The translations under genes and the position numbers were made by a program. This document shows, one piece after another, positions 1 to 9,456 of a stretch of 64,000 nucleotides of DNA. The DNA is from Rickettsia rhipicephali str. 3-7-female6-CWPP (GTDB lineage Bacteria > Pseudomonadota > Alphaproteobacteria > Rickettsiales > Rickettsiaceae). Under the pieces are notes generated by a model. That model saw only the letters and a list, made by a program, of their open reading frames with translations. It had not been told where the DNA came from and made no database searches. How positions within the stretch are numbered: position 1 is the first letter of the stretch; each line of letters begins with the position of its first letter. Where the stretch lies: NCBI RefSeq assembly GCF_000284075.1, contig NC_017042.1:248001-312000 (forward strand), written 5' to 3'.

Positions 1-1490
1 TAATATCAAGTAACGTTGTTCTAGCACAAGAAAATAGTAAGTCTTTAAAAGTAGCAGATCAAGAAGAGAATGAATTTACGGAAATAAATTCTGCTCCTTT
101 AAAAGTAAGTGAAGCCGCCCATTATAGCTTTGCCGATATAGTTGAACCGTTAATTCCTGCAGTCGTTAATATTTCAACAATAGAATATGTTAATAGTAAA
201 TCGGAAAATGCCGAGAAAGATCCTCTGCAAGAAAAAGTTAATGATTTTTTAGAAAAGCTTAATATACCGTTGAATTTGGAAGAGGTCAATCAAACTCCGA
301 AAAGTGTTCCGCTTGGTTCAGGATTTATTATTGAACCTAACGGCTTAATAGTGACAAACTATCATGTAATTGCAAATGTTGATAAAATTAATATAAAACT
401 TGCAGATAATACCGAATTATCGGCTAAATTAATAGGTAACGATACTAAAACCGATTTAGCTCTCTTAAAAATAGATAGCGAGGAACCTCTACCTTTTGTT
501 GAGTTTGGAGATTCAAATGATGCAAGAGTAGGAGATTGGGTTATTGCGATCGGTAATCCGTTCGGTAATCTAGGTGGTACGGTGACAAGCGGTATTATTT
601 CTTCTAAAGGGCGGGATATCGATATAGATACGGACAATATAGTCGATAATTTTATTCAAACGGATGCTGCAATTAATAACGGGAACTCCGGTGGCCCTAT
701 GTTTAATTTGGATCAGAAAGTAATCGGCGTAAATACGGCAATTTTTTCACCGCTCGGTACTAATATAGGTATCGGTTTTGCAATACCGTCAAATACTGCA
801 AAGCCTATAATCGAACGTCTTAAGAAAGATGGAAAAGTAAGTAGAGGACGCCTTGGAGTAACAATACAAGATTTAACCGAGGAAATGTCTGAAGGGCTAG
901 GACTTAAAGATACTAGGGGGGTGTTAGTAGCTAAAGTACAAGAAGACGGTCCAGGTGATAAAGCGGGAATTAAAACAGGTGATATAATAATAGAGTTTGC
1001 AGATATACCGGTTAAAAATACTAAAAAATTACGTGTAATTATTGCAGATGCTCCTATTGATCAGGCAGTAAAAGTAAAAATACTTCGCGATAAAAAGGAG
1101 CTTGAATTACCTATTAAAATTACTTCGGATAATGAAGAGGTTACCAAAGATTCTACAGAAGAGACCAATAAGAAAGACATAACAAATAAAGAAGAAAATA
1201 ATTTATCTATTACTAAAAATAATATTACTTTTGGTAATTTGACTGAAGAACTAAGACAAAAATATATTATTCCTCAAGACAAAATGGGAATAGTTATAAC
1301 CAATATTGATGAAGAAGAAAGTAGCTTCAAAATTGGCGATCTGATAACCAATATTAATCAGGAAAGCATAGACGATATAAGTAAGCTAGAAGAATTATAT
1401 GAAAATGCTAAAAAATCAGATAAGCAAAATATTTTGCTCCTGATTGAAAGGGGTAGTAGTAATATGTTTGTACCATTGCAGGTTATGTAA
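1..1490 (+). CDS. htrA: HtrA/DegP-family periplasmic serine protease, 5' end missing
   Basis: This is a Do-like periplasmic protease/chaperone that degrades or refolds damaged envelope proteins. The frame is open from nt 3, so the gene begins before the window and the signal peptide is not seen. The trypsin-like triad is visible: His in TNYHVI (nt 363-365), Asp in KTDLALL (453-455) and Ser in GNSGGP (687-689). A PDZ domain follows (about nt 840-1130), then a polar Lys/Glu/Asn-rich linker and a second, degenerate PDZ-like region to the stop. The ATG/TTG codons near nt 270 are internal, because the residues before them (AHYSFADIVEPLIPAVVNIS) are typical HtrA sequence. A short hairpin repeat lies just downstream. 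Confidence 0.93.
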   Translation, partial: ISSNVVLAQENSKSLKVADQEENEFTEINSAPLKVSEAAHYSFADIVEPLIPAVVNISTIEYVNSKSENAEKDPLQEKVNDFLEKLNIPLNLEEVNQTPKSVPLGSGFIIEPNGLIVTNYHVIANVDKINIKLADNTELSAKLIGNDTKTDLALLKIDSEEPLPFVEFGDSNDARVGDWVIAIGNPFGNLGGTVTSGIISSKGRDIDIDTDNIVDNFIQTDAAINNGNSGGPMFNLDQKVIGVNTAIFSPLGTNIGIGFAIPSNTAKPIIERLKKDGKVSRGRLGVTIQDLTEEMSEGLGLKDTRGVLVAKVQEDGPGDKAGIKTGDIIIEFADIPVKNTKKLRVIIADAPIDQAVKVKILRDKKELELPIKITSDNEEVTKDSTEETNKKDITNKEENNLSITKNNITFGNLTEELRQKYIIPQDKMGIVITNIDEEESSFKIGDLITNINQESIDDISKLEELYENAKKSDKQNILLLIERGSSNMFVPLQVM

Positions 1491-1506
1491 GATATAGTTT
1501 TCTATA

Positions 1507-1530
1507 TCATTCCCGCGAAGGCGGGAATGA
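1507..1530. repeat. Short palindromic repeat (TCATTCCCGC type)
   Basis: TCATTCCCGC and GCGGGAATGA form a perfect 10-bp stem around a 4-nt loop. The same arm recurs many times in this window (for example 2335-2445, 18010-18033, 48535-48653). It sits between htrA and trhO and could act as an mRNA 3' hairpin, but no T-run follows. Confidence 0.85.
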
Positions 1531-1562
1531 CATAGAATGTAAAAATAATACCTAAATAATTT

Positions 1563-2306
1563 ATGAATGAAAAAATAGCAATTTTAAGTGCATATAGTTT
1601 TGTTAATATAGAAGAACCGGCGAATTTGATACCGAAACTTTTGCTTATCGGTAAAAGAAAATATGTTAGAGGTACTATTTTATTAGCTAATGAAGGCTTT
1701 AACGGTTCTTTTTCAGGTTCATATGAAAATGTAAATCTTGTACTTGAAGAATTGATAAAGCTGACCGGTCCCAAAGATGTTAACGTTAAAATAAATTATA
1801 GTGATGTTCATCCTTTTCAGAAATTGAAAGTCAGACTTAAGAAAGAGATCGTAGCAATGAACGTTGATGATTTAAATGTTGATTTGTTTAAAGGCGAATA
1901 TATAGAGCCGAAAGATTGGGATGAATTTATCACAAAACAAGATGTTATAGTAATAGATACTCGAAATGATTATGAAGTAGAGGTCGGTACATTTAAATCA
2001 GCAATTAATCCTAATACCAAAACATTTAAACAATTTCCTGCTTGGGTTCAGCAGAATCAAGAATTGCTCAAAGGTAAGAAAATTGCTATGGTTTGTACAG
2101 GTGGTATCAGGTGTGAAAAATCCACCAGCTTACTTAAAAGCATAGGTTATGATGAGGTATATCATTTAAAGGGTGGAATACTGCAATATCTAGAAGATAC
2201 ACAAAACAAGAACAATTTATGGCAAGGTGAATGTTTTGTCTTCGATGATAGGAGAGCAGTGACAGATGATTTATCGCCCGTAGAAAGACATTGGTTGCAG
2301 AGATAG
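1563..2306 (+). CDS. trhO: tRNA uridine-34 hydroxylase, rhodanese-related (TrhO/YceA family)
   Basis: The 247-residue protein matches the UPF0176/TrhO family, which makes 5-hydroxyuridine at tRNA position 34 as the first step of wobble modification. An N-terminal acylphosphatase-like region (about 1-95) is followed by a rhodanese domain (about 115-215). The active-site loop reads C178-TGGIR-C184, with the two cysteines typical of this family. The length is a little shorter than enterobacterial homologues, which carry a longer C-terminal tail. ATG 1563 is the first good start after the hairpin repeat. The gene appears to stand alone. Confidence 0.9.
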   Translation: MNEKIAILSAYSFVNIEEPANLIPKLLLIGKRKYVRGTILLANEGFNGSFSGSYENVNLVLEELIKLTGPKDVNVKINYSDVHPFQKLKVRLKKEIVAMNVDDLNVDLFKGEYIEPKDWDEFITKQDVIVIDTRNDYEVEVGTFKSAINPNTKTFKQFPAWVQQNQELLKGKKIAMVCTGGIRCEKSTSLLKSIGYDEVYHLKGGILQYLEDTQNKNNLWQGECFVFDDRRAVTDDLSPVERHWLQR

Positions 2307-2334
2307 ATGTCGTTGACCGATTGAAACGTGTAGT

Positions 2335-2445
2335 ATGTCATTCCCGCGAAAGCGGGAATCCAGCAAAAAGAGAGCTTTTAATTTTAAAAATTCAGTATAT
2401 GTGTATTTTTTAATTACTGGATTCCCGCTTCCGCGGGAATGACAT
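2335..2445. repeat. 111-bp inverted repeat with self-complementary arms
   Basis: The left arm (2335-2363) and right arm (2417-2445) are inverted copies, about 28 of 29 positions matching, and each arm is itself a hairpin built on ATTCCCGC/GCGGGAAT. The AT-rich centre is about 50 bp. It fills the trhO-sdhC gap. Translated, it gives the recurring nonsense peptide LDSRFRGNDI, which explains a spurious antisense ORF here. Confidence 0.85.
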
Positions 2446-2471
2446 AACCCTTTTTTATTTATTAGAAATAT

Positions 2472-2846
2472 ATGACTAAAACCAAACAAGAAATTTATAA
2501 TAAGCGTCCAACTTCGCCGCATTTAACTATATATAAGCCGCAAATAAGTTCTACATTATCAATTTTGCATCGTATGACCGGCGTAGCTTTGTTTTTTGCG
2601 GTGTCAATCTTTGTGTGGTGGTTGATTCTTAGTAAATATGACAATAATTATTTACAGCTTGCTGAATGCTGTATTATAAAAATATGCTTAGTAGCTGTTA
2701 GCTATGCTTGGTTTTATCATTTATGTAACGGCATTCGGCATTTATTTTGGGATATCGGTTACGGTTTTTCTATAAAATTGGTTAATATCACCGGTTGGTG
2801 TGTAGTGGTAGGATCTGTATTATTAACGGTATTGTTATGGGTGTAG
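2472..2846 (+). CDS. sdhC: Succinate dehydrogenase cytochrome b556 subunit (SdhC)
   Basis: A 124-residue integral membrane subunit of complex II that binds heme b and ubiquinone and anchors SdhAB to the inner membrane. The N-terminus carries the SdhC signature (RPTSPHLTIYKPQ then SxxSILHRMTG, residues about 12-36), and three hydrophobic helices follow at roughly 30-50, 65-90 and 100-122. The heme-ligand type His is in HLCNGIRHLFWD. It is followed by sdhD and sdhA, each separated by a repeat-filled spacer. Confidence 0.95.
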   Translation: MTKTKQEIYNKRPTSPHLTIYKPQISSTLSILHRMTGVALFFAVSIFVWWLILSKYDNNYLQLAECCIIKICLVAVSYAWFYHLCNGIRHLFWDIGYGFSIKLVNITGWCVVVGSVLLTVLLWV

Positions 2847-2856
2847 TAATGAAAAA

Positions 2857-2964
2857 CGTCATTGCGAGGAGATGCGTAGCATCGACGTGGCAATCTCAGA
2901 AATAATAACAAATACCTGAGATTGCGGACGTACAAATTACTTTGTAATTTTCCTCGCAATGACG
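2857..2964. repeat. CGTCATTGCGAGGA-type inverted repeat
   Basis: The terminal arms CGTCATTGCGAGGA (2857-2870) and TCCTCGCAATGACG (2951-2964) are exact inverted copies. Inside them lie gcaatctcag and ctgagattgc, a second inverted pair. This repeat class recurs at about 10530-10655, 22487-22590, 25606-25703, 31450-31580, 34827-34920, 39670-39790 and 53762-53865. Confidence 0.85.
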
Positions 2965-2994
2965 AAAAGCTAAAACAAATAATAGAGAAAATTA

Positions 2995-3369
2995 ATGGTA
3001 TATGATTTTAAAGCAGCAATTGTAAAAGCAAAAAATAGCGGTTCTGCTAAAAGTGGTTCTCATCATTGGTTATTGCAAAGAGTAACGGGGATTATATTAG
3101 CTTTATGTTCTGTGTGGCTAATATATTTTACGTTAACCAACAAAAATAATGATATAAATATTATTATGTGGGAGCTTAAAAAGCCTTTTAATGTAGTAGT
3201 TTTGTTAATTACGGTGGTTATTTCGTTGTATCATGCGATGCTTGGTATGCGTGTAGTAATTGAGGATTATATAAGTTGTCACAAATTACGTAATACATTG
3301 ATTATAATAGTGCAATTATTTTGCATTGTGACTATTGTAGCTTTTGTAACGATGTTTTATAAAGGATAA
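2995..3369 (+). CDS. sdhD: Succinate dehydrogenase membrane anchor subunit (SdhD)
   Basis: A 124-residue hydrophobic protein with three predicted membrane helices (about 28-48, 62-84, 98-120). It has the SdhD features HHWLLQRVTGIILAL near residue 22 and YHAMLGMRVVIEDYI near residue 78, the latter carrying the candidate heme ligand His and the quinone-site Asp-Tyr. It anchors SdhAB with SdhC. The start at ATG 2995 comes 30 nt after the preceding repeat. Confidence 0.94.
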   Translation: MVYDFKAAIVKAKNSGSAKSGSHHWLLQRVTGIILALCSVWLIYFTLTNKNNDINIIMWELKKPFNVVVLLITVVISLYHAMLGMRVVIEDYISCHKLRNTLIIIVQLFCIVTIVAFVTMFYKG

Positions 3370-3373
3370 AAAT

Positions 3374-3471
3374 TGTCATACCGCGGCTTGACCGCGGTAT
3401 CCAGAAAACAATTTATAGCATTATTGTGTATTGAATTACTGGACCCCATGGCTTGACCATGGGGTGTGACA
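3374..3471. repeat. Paired palindromes (ACCGCGGCTTGACCGCGGT / CCCCATGGCTTGACCATGGGG type)
   Basis: Two short hairpins bound an AT-rich core: a left arm built on ACCGCGG-cttga-CCGCGGT and a right arm built on CCCCATGG-cttga-CCATGGGG, with ccag/ctgg at the inner edges. Related arms occur near 29161-29186, 38885-38910, 44466-44484, 44777-44803 and 54236-54262. It separates sdhD from sdhA. Confidence 0.8.
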
Positions 3472-3514
3472 GAGGTAGACAATTCACGTATCAAAATAGT
3501 AAAAAATTAATTTA

Positions 3515-5305
3515 ATGACCAAAGCGTATAATATCATTCATCATCAATTTGACGTAGTAGTTGTAGGTGCAGGTGGAGCAGGTCTTCGTTCTGCATTCGG
3601 TATGGCTAAAGAAGGGCTAAATACCGCTTGTATAACTAAGCTGTTCCCAACCCGTAGTCATACTGTGGCTGCTCAGGGCGGAATTAGTGCGGCTCTTGGG
3701 AATATGGGCGAAGATGATTGGCGTTGGCATATGTATGATACGGTAAAAGGTTCTGATTGGTTAGGCGATCAGGATGCCATTGAGTATATGTGCAAAAAAG
3801 CTCCAGATGCGATTTTAGAGCTAGAGCATTACGGCGTACCTTTCTCAAGAACTGAAGAGGGAAAAATTTATCAGCGTCCTTTTGGAGGAATGACAACAGA
3901 GTACGGCAAAGGAAAAGCAGCTCAGCGTACATGTGCTGCGGCAGATCGTACGGGGCATGCCATACTTCATACTTTATATCAACAATCACTAAAACATAAA
4001 GTACAGTTTTTCGTTGAGTATTTTGCTATTGATTTATTGATGGAAGATGGTGAATGTAAAGGCGTAGTTGCGTGGAATTTAGATGACGGTAGTCTGCATT
4101 GTTTTAGAGCTCATAATGTAGTGCTTGCAACGGGCGGATACGGGCGTGCTTATTTTTCGGCAACGTCTGCTCATACTTGTACGGGTGATGGGGGTGGCAT
4201 GGCGATTAGAGCCGGTCTTCCAATGCAAGATATGGAATTTGTACAGTTCCATCCGACAGGTATATATTTGGCGGGCTGTCTTATTACCGAGGGGGCAAGA
4301 GGCGAGGGGGGATATCTCGTTAATGCAAACGGTGAGCGTTTTATGGAGCGTTATGCTCCTGCTGCAAAGGATTTAGCTTCAAGAGATGTAGTTTCAAGAG
4401 CAATGACTATAGAAATCAGAGAGGGGCGAGGAGTCGGCGAGCATAAAGATCATGTATTTTTACATTTAAATCATTTATCGCCTGAGATTTTACATAGTCG
4501 TTTGCCCGGTATCTCTGAGACGGCTAAAATTTTTGCCGGTGTTGACGTGACTAAAGAGCCGATACCGGTACTTCCTACGGTACATTATAATATGGGCGGG
4601 ATACCGACGAATTATCACGGTCAAGTCATAATCAAAGACGGTAAAAATCATAATAGCGTAGTAAAAGGGCTTATGGCAATCGGTGAAGCGGCTTGCGTAT
4701 CGGTACACGGTGCTAACCGATTAGGATCAAATTCTTTGCTTGATTTAGTAGTATTTGGTAGAAGTTCTGCATTAAAAGCAGCCGAGCTTATTAAGCCTGC
4801 GAGTCCCCACAAGTCTATAAACGAAGAAAGCCTTGAAAAAATTATAAATAGATTTGATAAAGTCCGTCACGCTAACGGTAATATTTTAGTTGCAGAGTTA
4901 AGGCTTAAAATGCAAAGAACTATGCAAAGCCATGCTGCGGTATTTAGAACTCAAGAGGTACTAGATGAAGGAGCAGGAATGATTAGCGAAATAAGAAGCG
5001 GCTATAAAGATATAAAAATTAACGATAAATCTTTAATTTGGAATAGCGATTTAGTGGAAGCCTTAGAGCTAGATAATCTACTTGATCAAGCTTTAGTAAC
5101 GGTATATTCGGCAGCTGCAAGAAAAGAAAGCAGAGGAGCTCATGCACGTGAAGATTATCCTGATCGTAATGATGGGGATTGGATGAAGCATACTCTTAGC
5201 TCTATCGATGAAGCAGGTAAAGTAGTTCTTGATTATAAACCTGTGACTTTAACTACTTTAACCGATGAAGTAACAGCAGTCCCGCCGGCGAAGAGAGTGT
5301 ACTGA
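3515..5305 (+). CDS. sdhA: Succinate dehydrogenase flavoprotein subunit (SdhA)
   Basis: The 596-residue catalytic subunit oxidises succinate to fumarate and passes electrons via FAD to the iron-sulfur subunit. An FAD-binding fold starts at [15 protein letters not shown] (13-27). The covalent-FAD His is H49 in [11 protein letters not shown]. Substrate-site segments include [27 protein letters not shown] and [19 protein letters not shown], and the C-terminal helical domain contains [14 protein letters not shown]. The length is normal. No sdhB follows; the next gene is an ABC permease, so the iron-sulfur subunit must lie elsewhere. Confidence 0.97.
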   Translation: MTKAYNIIHHQFDVVVVGAGGAGLRSAFGMAKEGLNTACITKLFPTRSHTVAAQGGISAALGNMGEDDWRWHMYDTVKGSDWLGDQDAIEYMCKKAPDAILELEHYGVPFSRTEEGKIYQRPFGGMTTEYGKGKAAQRTCAAADRTGHAILHTLYQQSLKHKVQFFVEYFAIDLLMEDGECKGVVAWNLDDGSLHCFRAHNVVLATGGYGRAYFSATSAHTCTGDGGGMAIRAGLPMQDMEFVQFHPTGIYLAGCLITEGARGEGGYLVNANGERFMERYAPAAKDLASRDVVSRAMTIEIREGRGVGEHKDHVFLHLNHLSPEILHSRLPGISETAKIFAGVDVTKEPIPVLPTVHYNMGGIPTNYHGQVIIKDGKNHNSVVKGLMAIGEAACVSVHGANRLGSNSLLDLVVFGRSSALKAAELIKPASPHKSINEESLEKIINRFDKVRHANGNILVAELRLKMQRTMQSHAAVFRTQEVLDEGAGMISEIRSGYKDIKINDKSLIWNSDLVEALELDNLLDQALVTVYSAAARKESRGAHAREDYPDRNDGDWMKHTLSSIDEAGKVVLDYKPVTLTTLTDEVTAVPPAKRVY

Positions 5306-5316
5306 TTAATGTTCTG

Positions 5317-5385
5317 ATGTCATTCCTGCGAAAGCAGGAATCTAGAAACCTTTAGTGTCATCCCGCGATTTAATCGCGGGATGAC
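5317..5385. repeat. Two adjacent hairpins, CATTCCTGC and TCATCCCGCGAT types
   Basis: Left hairpin: CATTCCTGC-gaaa-GCAGGAATC. Right hairpin: TGTCATCCCGCGATT-taa-tCGCGGGATGACA (5356-5385). They occupy the sdhA to glnP spacer and could act as mRNA-stabilising or weak termination structures. Confidence 0.75.
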
Positions 5386-5410
5386 AAGAAAAAAATATAT
5401 ATAAAAAAAT

Positions 5411-6067
5411 ATGTTTGAGTATTTAATAAAATTCTATCCAAAAATCTTTTTTATTGTAGAGGGAACTTTGGTAACTTTAAAATATAGTGTTATTGCCGTT
5501 ATATTCGGTTTAGTAATAGGGATGCTGCTCGCTATTTGTAAGGTAAATAAAAATCGTGCTTTAAGGCTTTTTGCAAATTTCTATACTTCTATTTTCAGAG
5601 GAACACCTTTATTAATTCAATTAAGTATTATTTATTTTGCTTCACCTTATATCATAGGCGTTAAATTTAGTGTGTTTATGGCGGGAGCTATTTCTTTTTC
5701 TCTTAATTCGGGAGCATATGTTTCCGAAGTAATCAGGGCAGGGATTAATACAGTTGATAAAGGGCAGTTTGAAGCGGCTGAAGCTCTTGCTATTCCAAAG
5801 TTTTTAATAACGAAAGATATAATTCTGCCGCAAGCAGTTAAAAATATTTTTCCGTCATTAGTAAATGAGCTTGTAAATTTGATTAAAGAATCAGCCATTA
5901 TTTCTATGCTTGGAGAAATGGATTTAATGCGTAGAGCACAAATTGTATCAATTGAAACATATAATTATTTTTTTCCAATGCTTATTGCTGCGTGCTGTTA
6001 CTATATTTTAGTGATGTTAATCAGCTTTATAGCAAAAATAATTGAGAAAAAAATGATTGTTAATTAA
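5411..6067 (+). CDS. glnP: Polar amino acid ABC transporter permease (GlnP/HisM family)
   Basis: A 218-residue inner-membrane permease for polar amino acids. About five hydrophobic helices are seen, with the family N-terminal segment EGTLVTLKYSVIAV, the conserved FRGTPLLIQL (about 61-70) and the EAA loop reading EAAEALAIPKFLITKDIILPQA (about 118-140), which docks to the ATPase. No ATPase or binding protein is adjacent. A matching substrate-binding lipoprotein is encoded at 34026-34751, and the pair may work together, as split ABC systems are usual in Rickettsia. Substrate identity cannot be read from sequence. Confidence 0.9.
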   Translation: MFEYLIKFYPKIFFIVEGTLVTLKYSVIAVIFGLVIGMLLAICKVNKNRALRLFANFYTSIFRGTPLLIQLSIIYFASPYIIGVKFSVFMAGAISFSLNSGAYVSEVIRAGINTVDKGQFEAAEALAIPKFLITKDIILPQAVKNIFPSLVNELVNLIKESAIISMLGEMDLMRRAQIVSIETYNYFFPMLIAACCYYILVMLISFIAKIIEKKMIVN

Positions 6068-6074
6068 AACATAC

Positions 6075-6102
6075 TTGCTTTTATGGAAAAAGTAATTATA
6101 AT
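6075..6102 (+). promoter_or_regulatory. Putative sigma-70 promoter for the rpsL operon
   Basis: TTGCTT (6075-6080), a 16-nt spacer and a perfect TATAAT (6097-6102) lie about 125 bp before rpsL, just after the glnP stop. A predicted transcript would start near 6109 and include the hairpin at 6160-6186 in its leader. Confidence 0.5.
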
Positions 6103-6159
6103 TTAAATTTAGTGTAATTTACAAATTCTTATAATTTGTATTTAGAAATGATTGAAAAT

Positions 6160-6186
6160 AAAGGGTGGAAGTACTTTCCACCCTTT
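6160..6186 (+). terminator. Hairpin in the rpsL leader (terminator or attenuator)
   Basis: AAAGGGTGGAA and TTCCACCCTTT form a perfect 11-bp stem with a 5-nt loop. A T-rich stretch follows only after about 20 nt, so it is a weak intrinsic terminator. It lies downstream of the candidate promoter at 6075, so it may instead be a leader structure controlling rpsL-rpsG-fusA. Confidence 0.55.
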
Positions 6187-6227
6187 AAATTATCGTATAT
6201 ATAAGTTTTTTTGGAGTATTTTTTTTA

Positions 6228-6617
6228 ATGCCGACATATAATCAATTAGTACGTTTTGGGAGAAAGTCAAAAACTCGTAAGACCAAATCTCCTGCCTTAG
6301 AATCTAATCCTTTTAAAAGTGGTGTTTGCATAGTTGTAAAAACCGTTACCCCTAAAAAGCCTAACTCTGCACTTCGTAAGATTGCAACGGTGCGTTTAAG
6401 TAATAAAAGAACCGTAAATGCATATATTCCTGGTGAAAAGCATAGTGTAAAGGAACATGATAGGGTGTTAGTAAGAGGCGGTCAAGTTCCTGATCTGCCG
6501 GGGGTGAAATATCATATCGTACTCGGTGCTTATGATATTGCCGGAGTTAAAGGACGTAAGCAAGGTCGGTCACGTTACGGTGCGCCTCGTAAACAAGTTG
6601 CAGTTACAAAAAAATAA
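6228..6617 (+). CDS. rpsL: 30S ribosomal protein S12
   Basis: The 129-residue decoding-centre protein S12 starts with MPTYNQLVR and contains the [11 protein letters not shown] loop, so the streptomycin-related Lys43 is kept. In the second loop the sequence is [14 protein letters not shown]: the position matching E. coli Lys88 is Pro, while the modified Asp89 is retained. It heads the str-type operon, 26 nt before rpsG. A strong SD is not obvious; the region before ATG is ttggagtattttttta. Confidence 0.97.
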   Translation: MPTYNQLVRFGRKSKTRKTKSPALESNPFKSGVCIVVKTVTPKKPNSALRKIATVRLSNKRTVNAYIPGEKHSVKEHDRVLVRGGQVPDLPGVKYHIVLGAYDIAGVKGRKQGRSRYGAPRKQVAVTKK

Positions 6618-6643
6618 ATTATTAGTTAGAGAGAAAAAATAAA

Positions 6644-7126
6644 ATGTCACGTCGTCATGCCGCGGAAAAGCGAGTAATTTTACCTGATATGAAATATAAC
6701 AGTATTTTATTGTCAAGATTTATCAATAATATTATGAAAGAAGGGAAGAAAGCCCTTGCAGAGAAAATTGTTTATTCAGCCTTTAATAAAATTGAAAAGA
6801 AGCATAGAGTTGATCCGTATCAAACCTTTAATAATGCTATGCATAACGTGAAGCCGCATTTAGAAGTAACTTCGGTTAGGGTTGGAGGAGCTAATTATCA
6901 AGTTCCGACGCATGTTGATGAAAGAAGAGGATATGCCCTTGCTAGCCGTTGGATTATTAATGCTGCGTCAAAACGTTCTGAAAAAATGATGATTGATAAA
7001 CTTGCCGAAGAGCTGTTTGAAGCTTCTAATAATAGAGGCGTTGCCATTAAGAAGAAAGAAGATACTCATAAAATGGCCGAAGCTAATAAAGCTTTCTCTC
7101 ATTTTAGCCCTAAAAAAATGAAATAA
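6644..7126 (+). CDS. rpsG: 30S ribosomal protein S7
   Basis: A 160-residue S7 protein, the primary 16S rRNA 3'-domain binder that nucleates head assembly of the 30S subunit. It starts MSRRHAAEKR and contains the family segments SRFINNIMKEGKK, NVKPHLEVTSVRVGGANYQVPTHV (written here in parts) and AEELFEAS. It lies between rpsL and fusA in one operon, 12 nt before fusA. Confidence 0.97.
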   Translation: MSRRHAAEKRVILPDMKYNSILLSRFINNIMKEGKKALAEKIVYSAFNKIEKKHRVDPYQTFNNAMHNVKPHLEVTSVRVGGANYQVPTHVDERRGYALASRWIINAASKRSEKMMIDKLAEELFEASNNRGVAIKKKEDTHKMAEANKAFSHFSPKKMK

Positions 7127-7138
7127 GGTAGGGTAATA

Positions 7139-9232
7139 ATGAGTAAAATAAATAAACTTGAGCATATTCGTAATATCGGTATATGTGCTCACATTGATGC
7201 CGGTAAAACCACAACTACCGAACGTATTTTATATTATACCGGTAAATCGCATAAAATAGGTGAAGTGCATGAGGGTGGTGCTACCATGGATTGGATGGAA
7301 CAAGAACAAGAACGCGGTATAACCATTACCTCAGCTGCTACTACTTGTAGATGGCAAGATAAAATAATTAATATTATCGATACTCCTGGACACGTTGACT
7401 TTACTATCGAAGTAGAGCGTTCGCTTCGTGTTCTTGACGGTGCGGTTGCAGTATTTGACGGTGTAGCAGGTGTTGAACCGCAGTCAGAAACGGTTTGGAG
7501 GCAAGCAGATAAATATAATGTTCCTAGAATGTGTTTTGTCAATAAAATGGACAGAATGGGAGCAGATTTTTATAGATGCGTTGAAATGCTCAAAGATCGT
7601 TTAGGAGCAAAACCGCTTGTTATTCAGTTGCCTGTAGGGATTGAAGAAAATTTTAAAGGTATAATTGATCTTGTTAAAATGAAAGTAGTGATTTGGAAAG
7701 ATGAAGCACTTGGAGCTGAGTATTTTGAAGAAGATATACCTGCTGATATGAAAGATAAAGCTGAAGAATATCATGCTAAATTACTTGATATGGTTGTTGA
7801 GTTAGATGATCATGTGATGGAAAAATATTTATCAGGTGAAGAAGTAACAGCAGAAGAGATTAAAAGATTAATCAGAAAAGGTACTATTTCAGCAGCATTT
7901 TATCCGGTTTTATGCGGTAGTGCTTTTAAAAATAAAGGGGTACAGCCTTTACTTGATGCTGTAGTAGATTTCCTACCTTCGCCTACTGATATAGGTATAG
8001 TAAAAGGTATGGAAGTAAGTACCGGTGAAGAAAAAGATTTCCCTATTTCGGTAACTGAGCCTTTTGCAGCTTTAGCATTTAAAATTATGAATGACCCGTT
8101 TGTCGGTTCATTAACTTTTATTAGAATATATTCAGGTAAAATTACTTCAGGAACAACTGTTATTAATACCGTAAAGAATAAAAGAGAAAAAATCGGTAGA
8201 ATGCTATTAATGCATTCTAATAATCGTGAAGACGTAAAAGAAGCATCAGCAGGTGATATAGTAGCTTTAGCAGGTCTTAAAGATACTACCACAGGTGATA
8301 CGTTATCCGATATTGATCAGCAAGTAATCTTAGAAAAAATGGAATTTCCAGAGCCGGTAATTGAGCTGGCGGTAGAACCTAAATCAACAGCCGATCAAGA
8401 AAAAATGGGCCTCGCACTTTCTCGTTTAGCAGCTGAAGATCCATCATTTAGAGTGTCCACTGATCATGAAACAGGACAAACAGTGATAAAAGGAATGGGA
8501 GAACTCCATTTAGAAATTATCATTGATCGTATGAGAAGAGAGTTTAAGGTCGAAGCAAATATTGGAGCTCCTCAAGTAGCATATCGTGAAACTATAACAA
8601 AAGCTTGTGAAATTGATTATACCCATAAGAAACAATCCGGCGGTGCAGGACAATTTGCTCGTGTAAAAATTATTTTTGAGCCTCTAAAAGATGTAAAAGA
8701 TCTAAAAGATGAAGATAAAATTTTTGTCTTTGAAAGTAAAATCATCGGCGGTGCCGTGCCTAAAGAATATATACCAGGTGTTGAAAAAGGATTAAATAAT
8801 ATTAGAGAAACCGGTGTTATTGCCGGTTATCCTATGATTGATTTTAAAGCAACTTTAGTTGACGGTGCGTTTCATGATGTAGATTCTAGTGTACTTGCAT
8901 TTGAAATTGCTGCAAAGGCAGCATTTAGAGAAGGGATGCCGAAAGGTAATCCTAAATTACTTGAGCCGATTATGCAAGTTGAAGTTATCACTCCTGATGA
9001 ATATATGGGTGATATTATAGGCGATTTAAATAGTCGTAGAGGGCAAATTCAAAGCATGGATCCAAGAGGGAATGCTCAAGTAGTTACTGCGAATGTTCCT
9101 TTAGCGGAAATGTTTGGTTATGTTAATACGCTTAGGTCTTTATCTCAAGGTAGAGCTCAGTTTAGTATGATATTCTCTCATTATGATCAAGTGCCGAGTC
9201 AAGTAGCTGATATTATTAAAGCTAAAAAATAA
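7139..9232 (+). CDS. fusA: Translation elongation factor G
   Basis: The 697-residue GTPase drives ribosomal translocation and, with RRF, recycling. The G domain shows G1 AHIDAGKTT (17-25), the switch I region [12 protein letters not shown]3 DTPGHVDF and G4 NKMD; domains II-V follow with GMGELHLEI and the C-terminal [18 protein letters not shown] segment. The length is normal. A GTAGGGTAATA stretch precedes ATG 7139 and gives only a modest SD. No tuf follows; after a 148-bp AT-rich spacer comes tRNA-Trp. Confidence 0.98.
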   Translation: MSKINKLEHIRNIGICAHIDAGKTTTTERILYYTGKSHKIGEVHEGGATMDWMEQEQERGITITSAATTCRWQDKIINIIDTPGHVDFTIEVERSLRVLDGAVAVFDGVAGVEPQSETVWRQADKYNVPRMCFVNKMDRMGADFYRCVEMLKDRLGAKPLVIQLPVGIEENFKGIIDLVKMKVVIWKDEALGAEYFEEDIPADMKDKAEEYHAKLLDMVVELDDHVMEKYLSGEEVTAEEIKRLIRKGTISAAFYPVLCGSAFKNKGVQPLLDAVVDFLPSPTDIGIVKGMEVSTGEEKDFPISVTEPFAALAFKIMNDPFVGSLTFIRIYSGKITSGTTVINTVKNKREKIGRMLLMHSNNREDVKEASAGDIVALAGLKDTTTGDTLSDIDQQVILEKMEFPEPVIELAVEPKSTADQEKMGLALSRLAAEDPSFRVSTDHETGQTVIKGMGELHLEIIIDRMRREFKVEANIGAPQVAYRETITKACEIDYTHKKQSGGAGQFARVKIIFEPLKDVKDLKDEDKIFVFESKIIGGAVPKEYIPGVEKGLNNIRETGVIAGYPMIDFKATLVDGAFHDVDSSVLAFEIAAKAAFREGMPKGNPKLLEPIMQVEVITPDEYMGDIIGDLNSRRGQIQSMDPRGNAQVVTANVPLAEMFGYVNTLRSLSQGRAQFSMIFSHYDQVPSQVADIIKAKK

Positions 9233-9380
9233 TTTAGGGGTGAGATGTCACATCTTACAGAAATAAATGTTGTTTTGCCGTGGCAGCTTATAAATTAGAA
9301 GTACTGTTTATTATAGTAATTTTTTAATAATAACAAATATTTTTAATAAATTTTTATTGATTTTTTATTAAAAATATGAT

Positions 9381-9456
9381 AGGAGTGTAGCTCAATTGGT
9401 AGAGCGCCGGTCTCCAAAACCGGAGGTTGCGGGTTCGATGCCTGTCGCTCCTGCCA
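9381..9456 (+). tRNA. trnW: tRNA-Trp (anticodon CCA)
   Basis: A full cloverleaf can be drawn. The acceptor AGGAGTG pairs with CGCTCCT, the D arm is GCTC/GAGC, and the anticodon stem CCGGT/ACCGG holds loop CTCCAAA with CCA at 9414-9416. The T arm has GGTTCGATG. The discriminator is G and CCA is encoded at 9454-9456. Its place between fusA and secE is the usual alphaproteobacterial rickettsial arrangement. Confidence 0.97.

Noticed and set aside
2271..2522. 83-residue minus ORF with LDSRFRGNDI
   Set aside because: It is translation of the 2335-2445 repeat. The same peptide type appears wherever this repeat occurs.
7234..8292. Antisense ORFs (102 and 130 residues) across fusA
   Set aside because: Shadows of the highly conserved fusA frame.
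9233..9380. tuf remnant after fusA
   Set aside because: I looked for the EF-Tu C-terminal pattern in all frames and found none. It is AT-rich spacer before tRNA-Trp.
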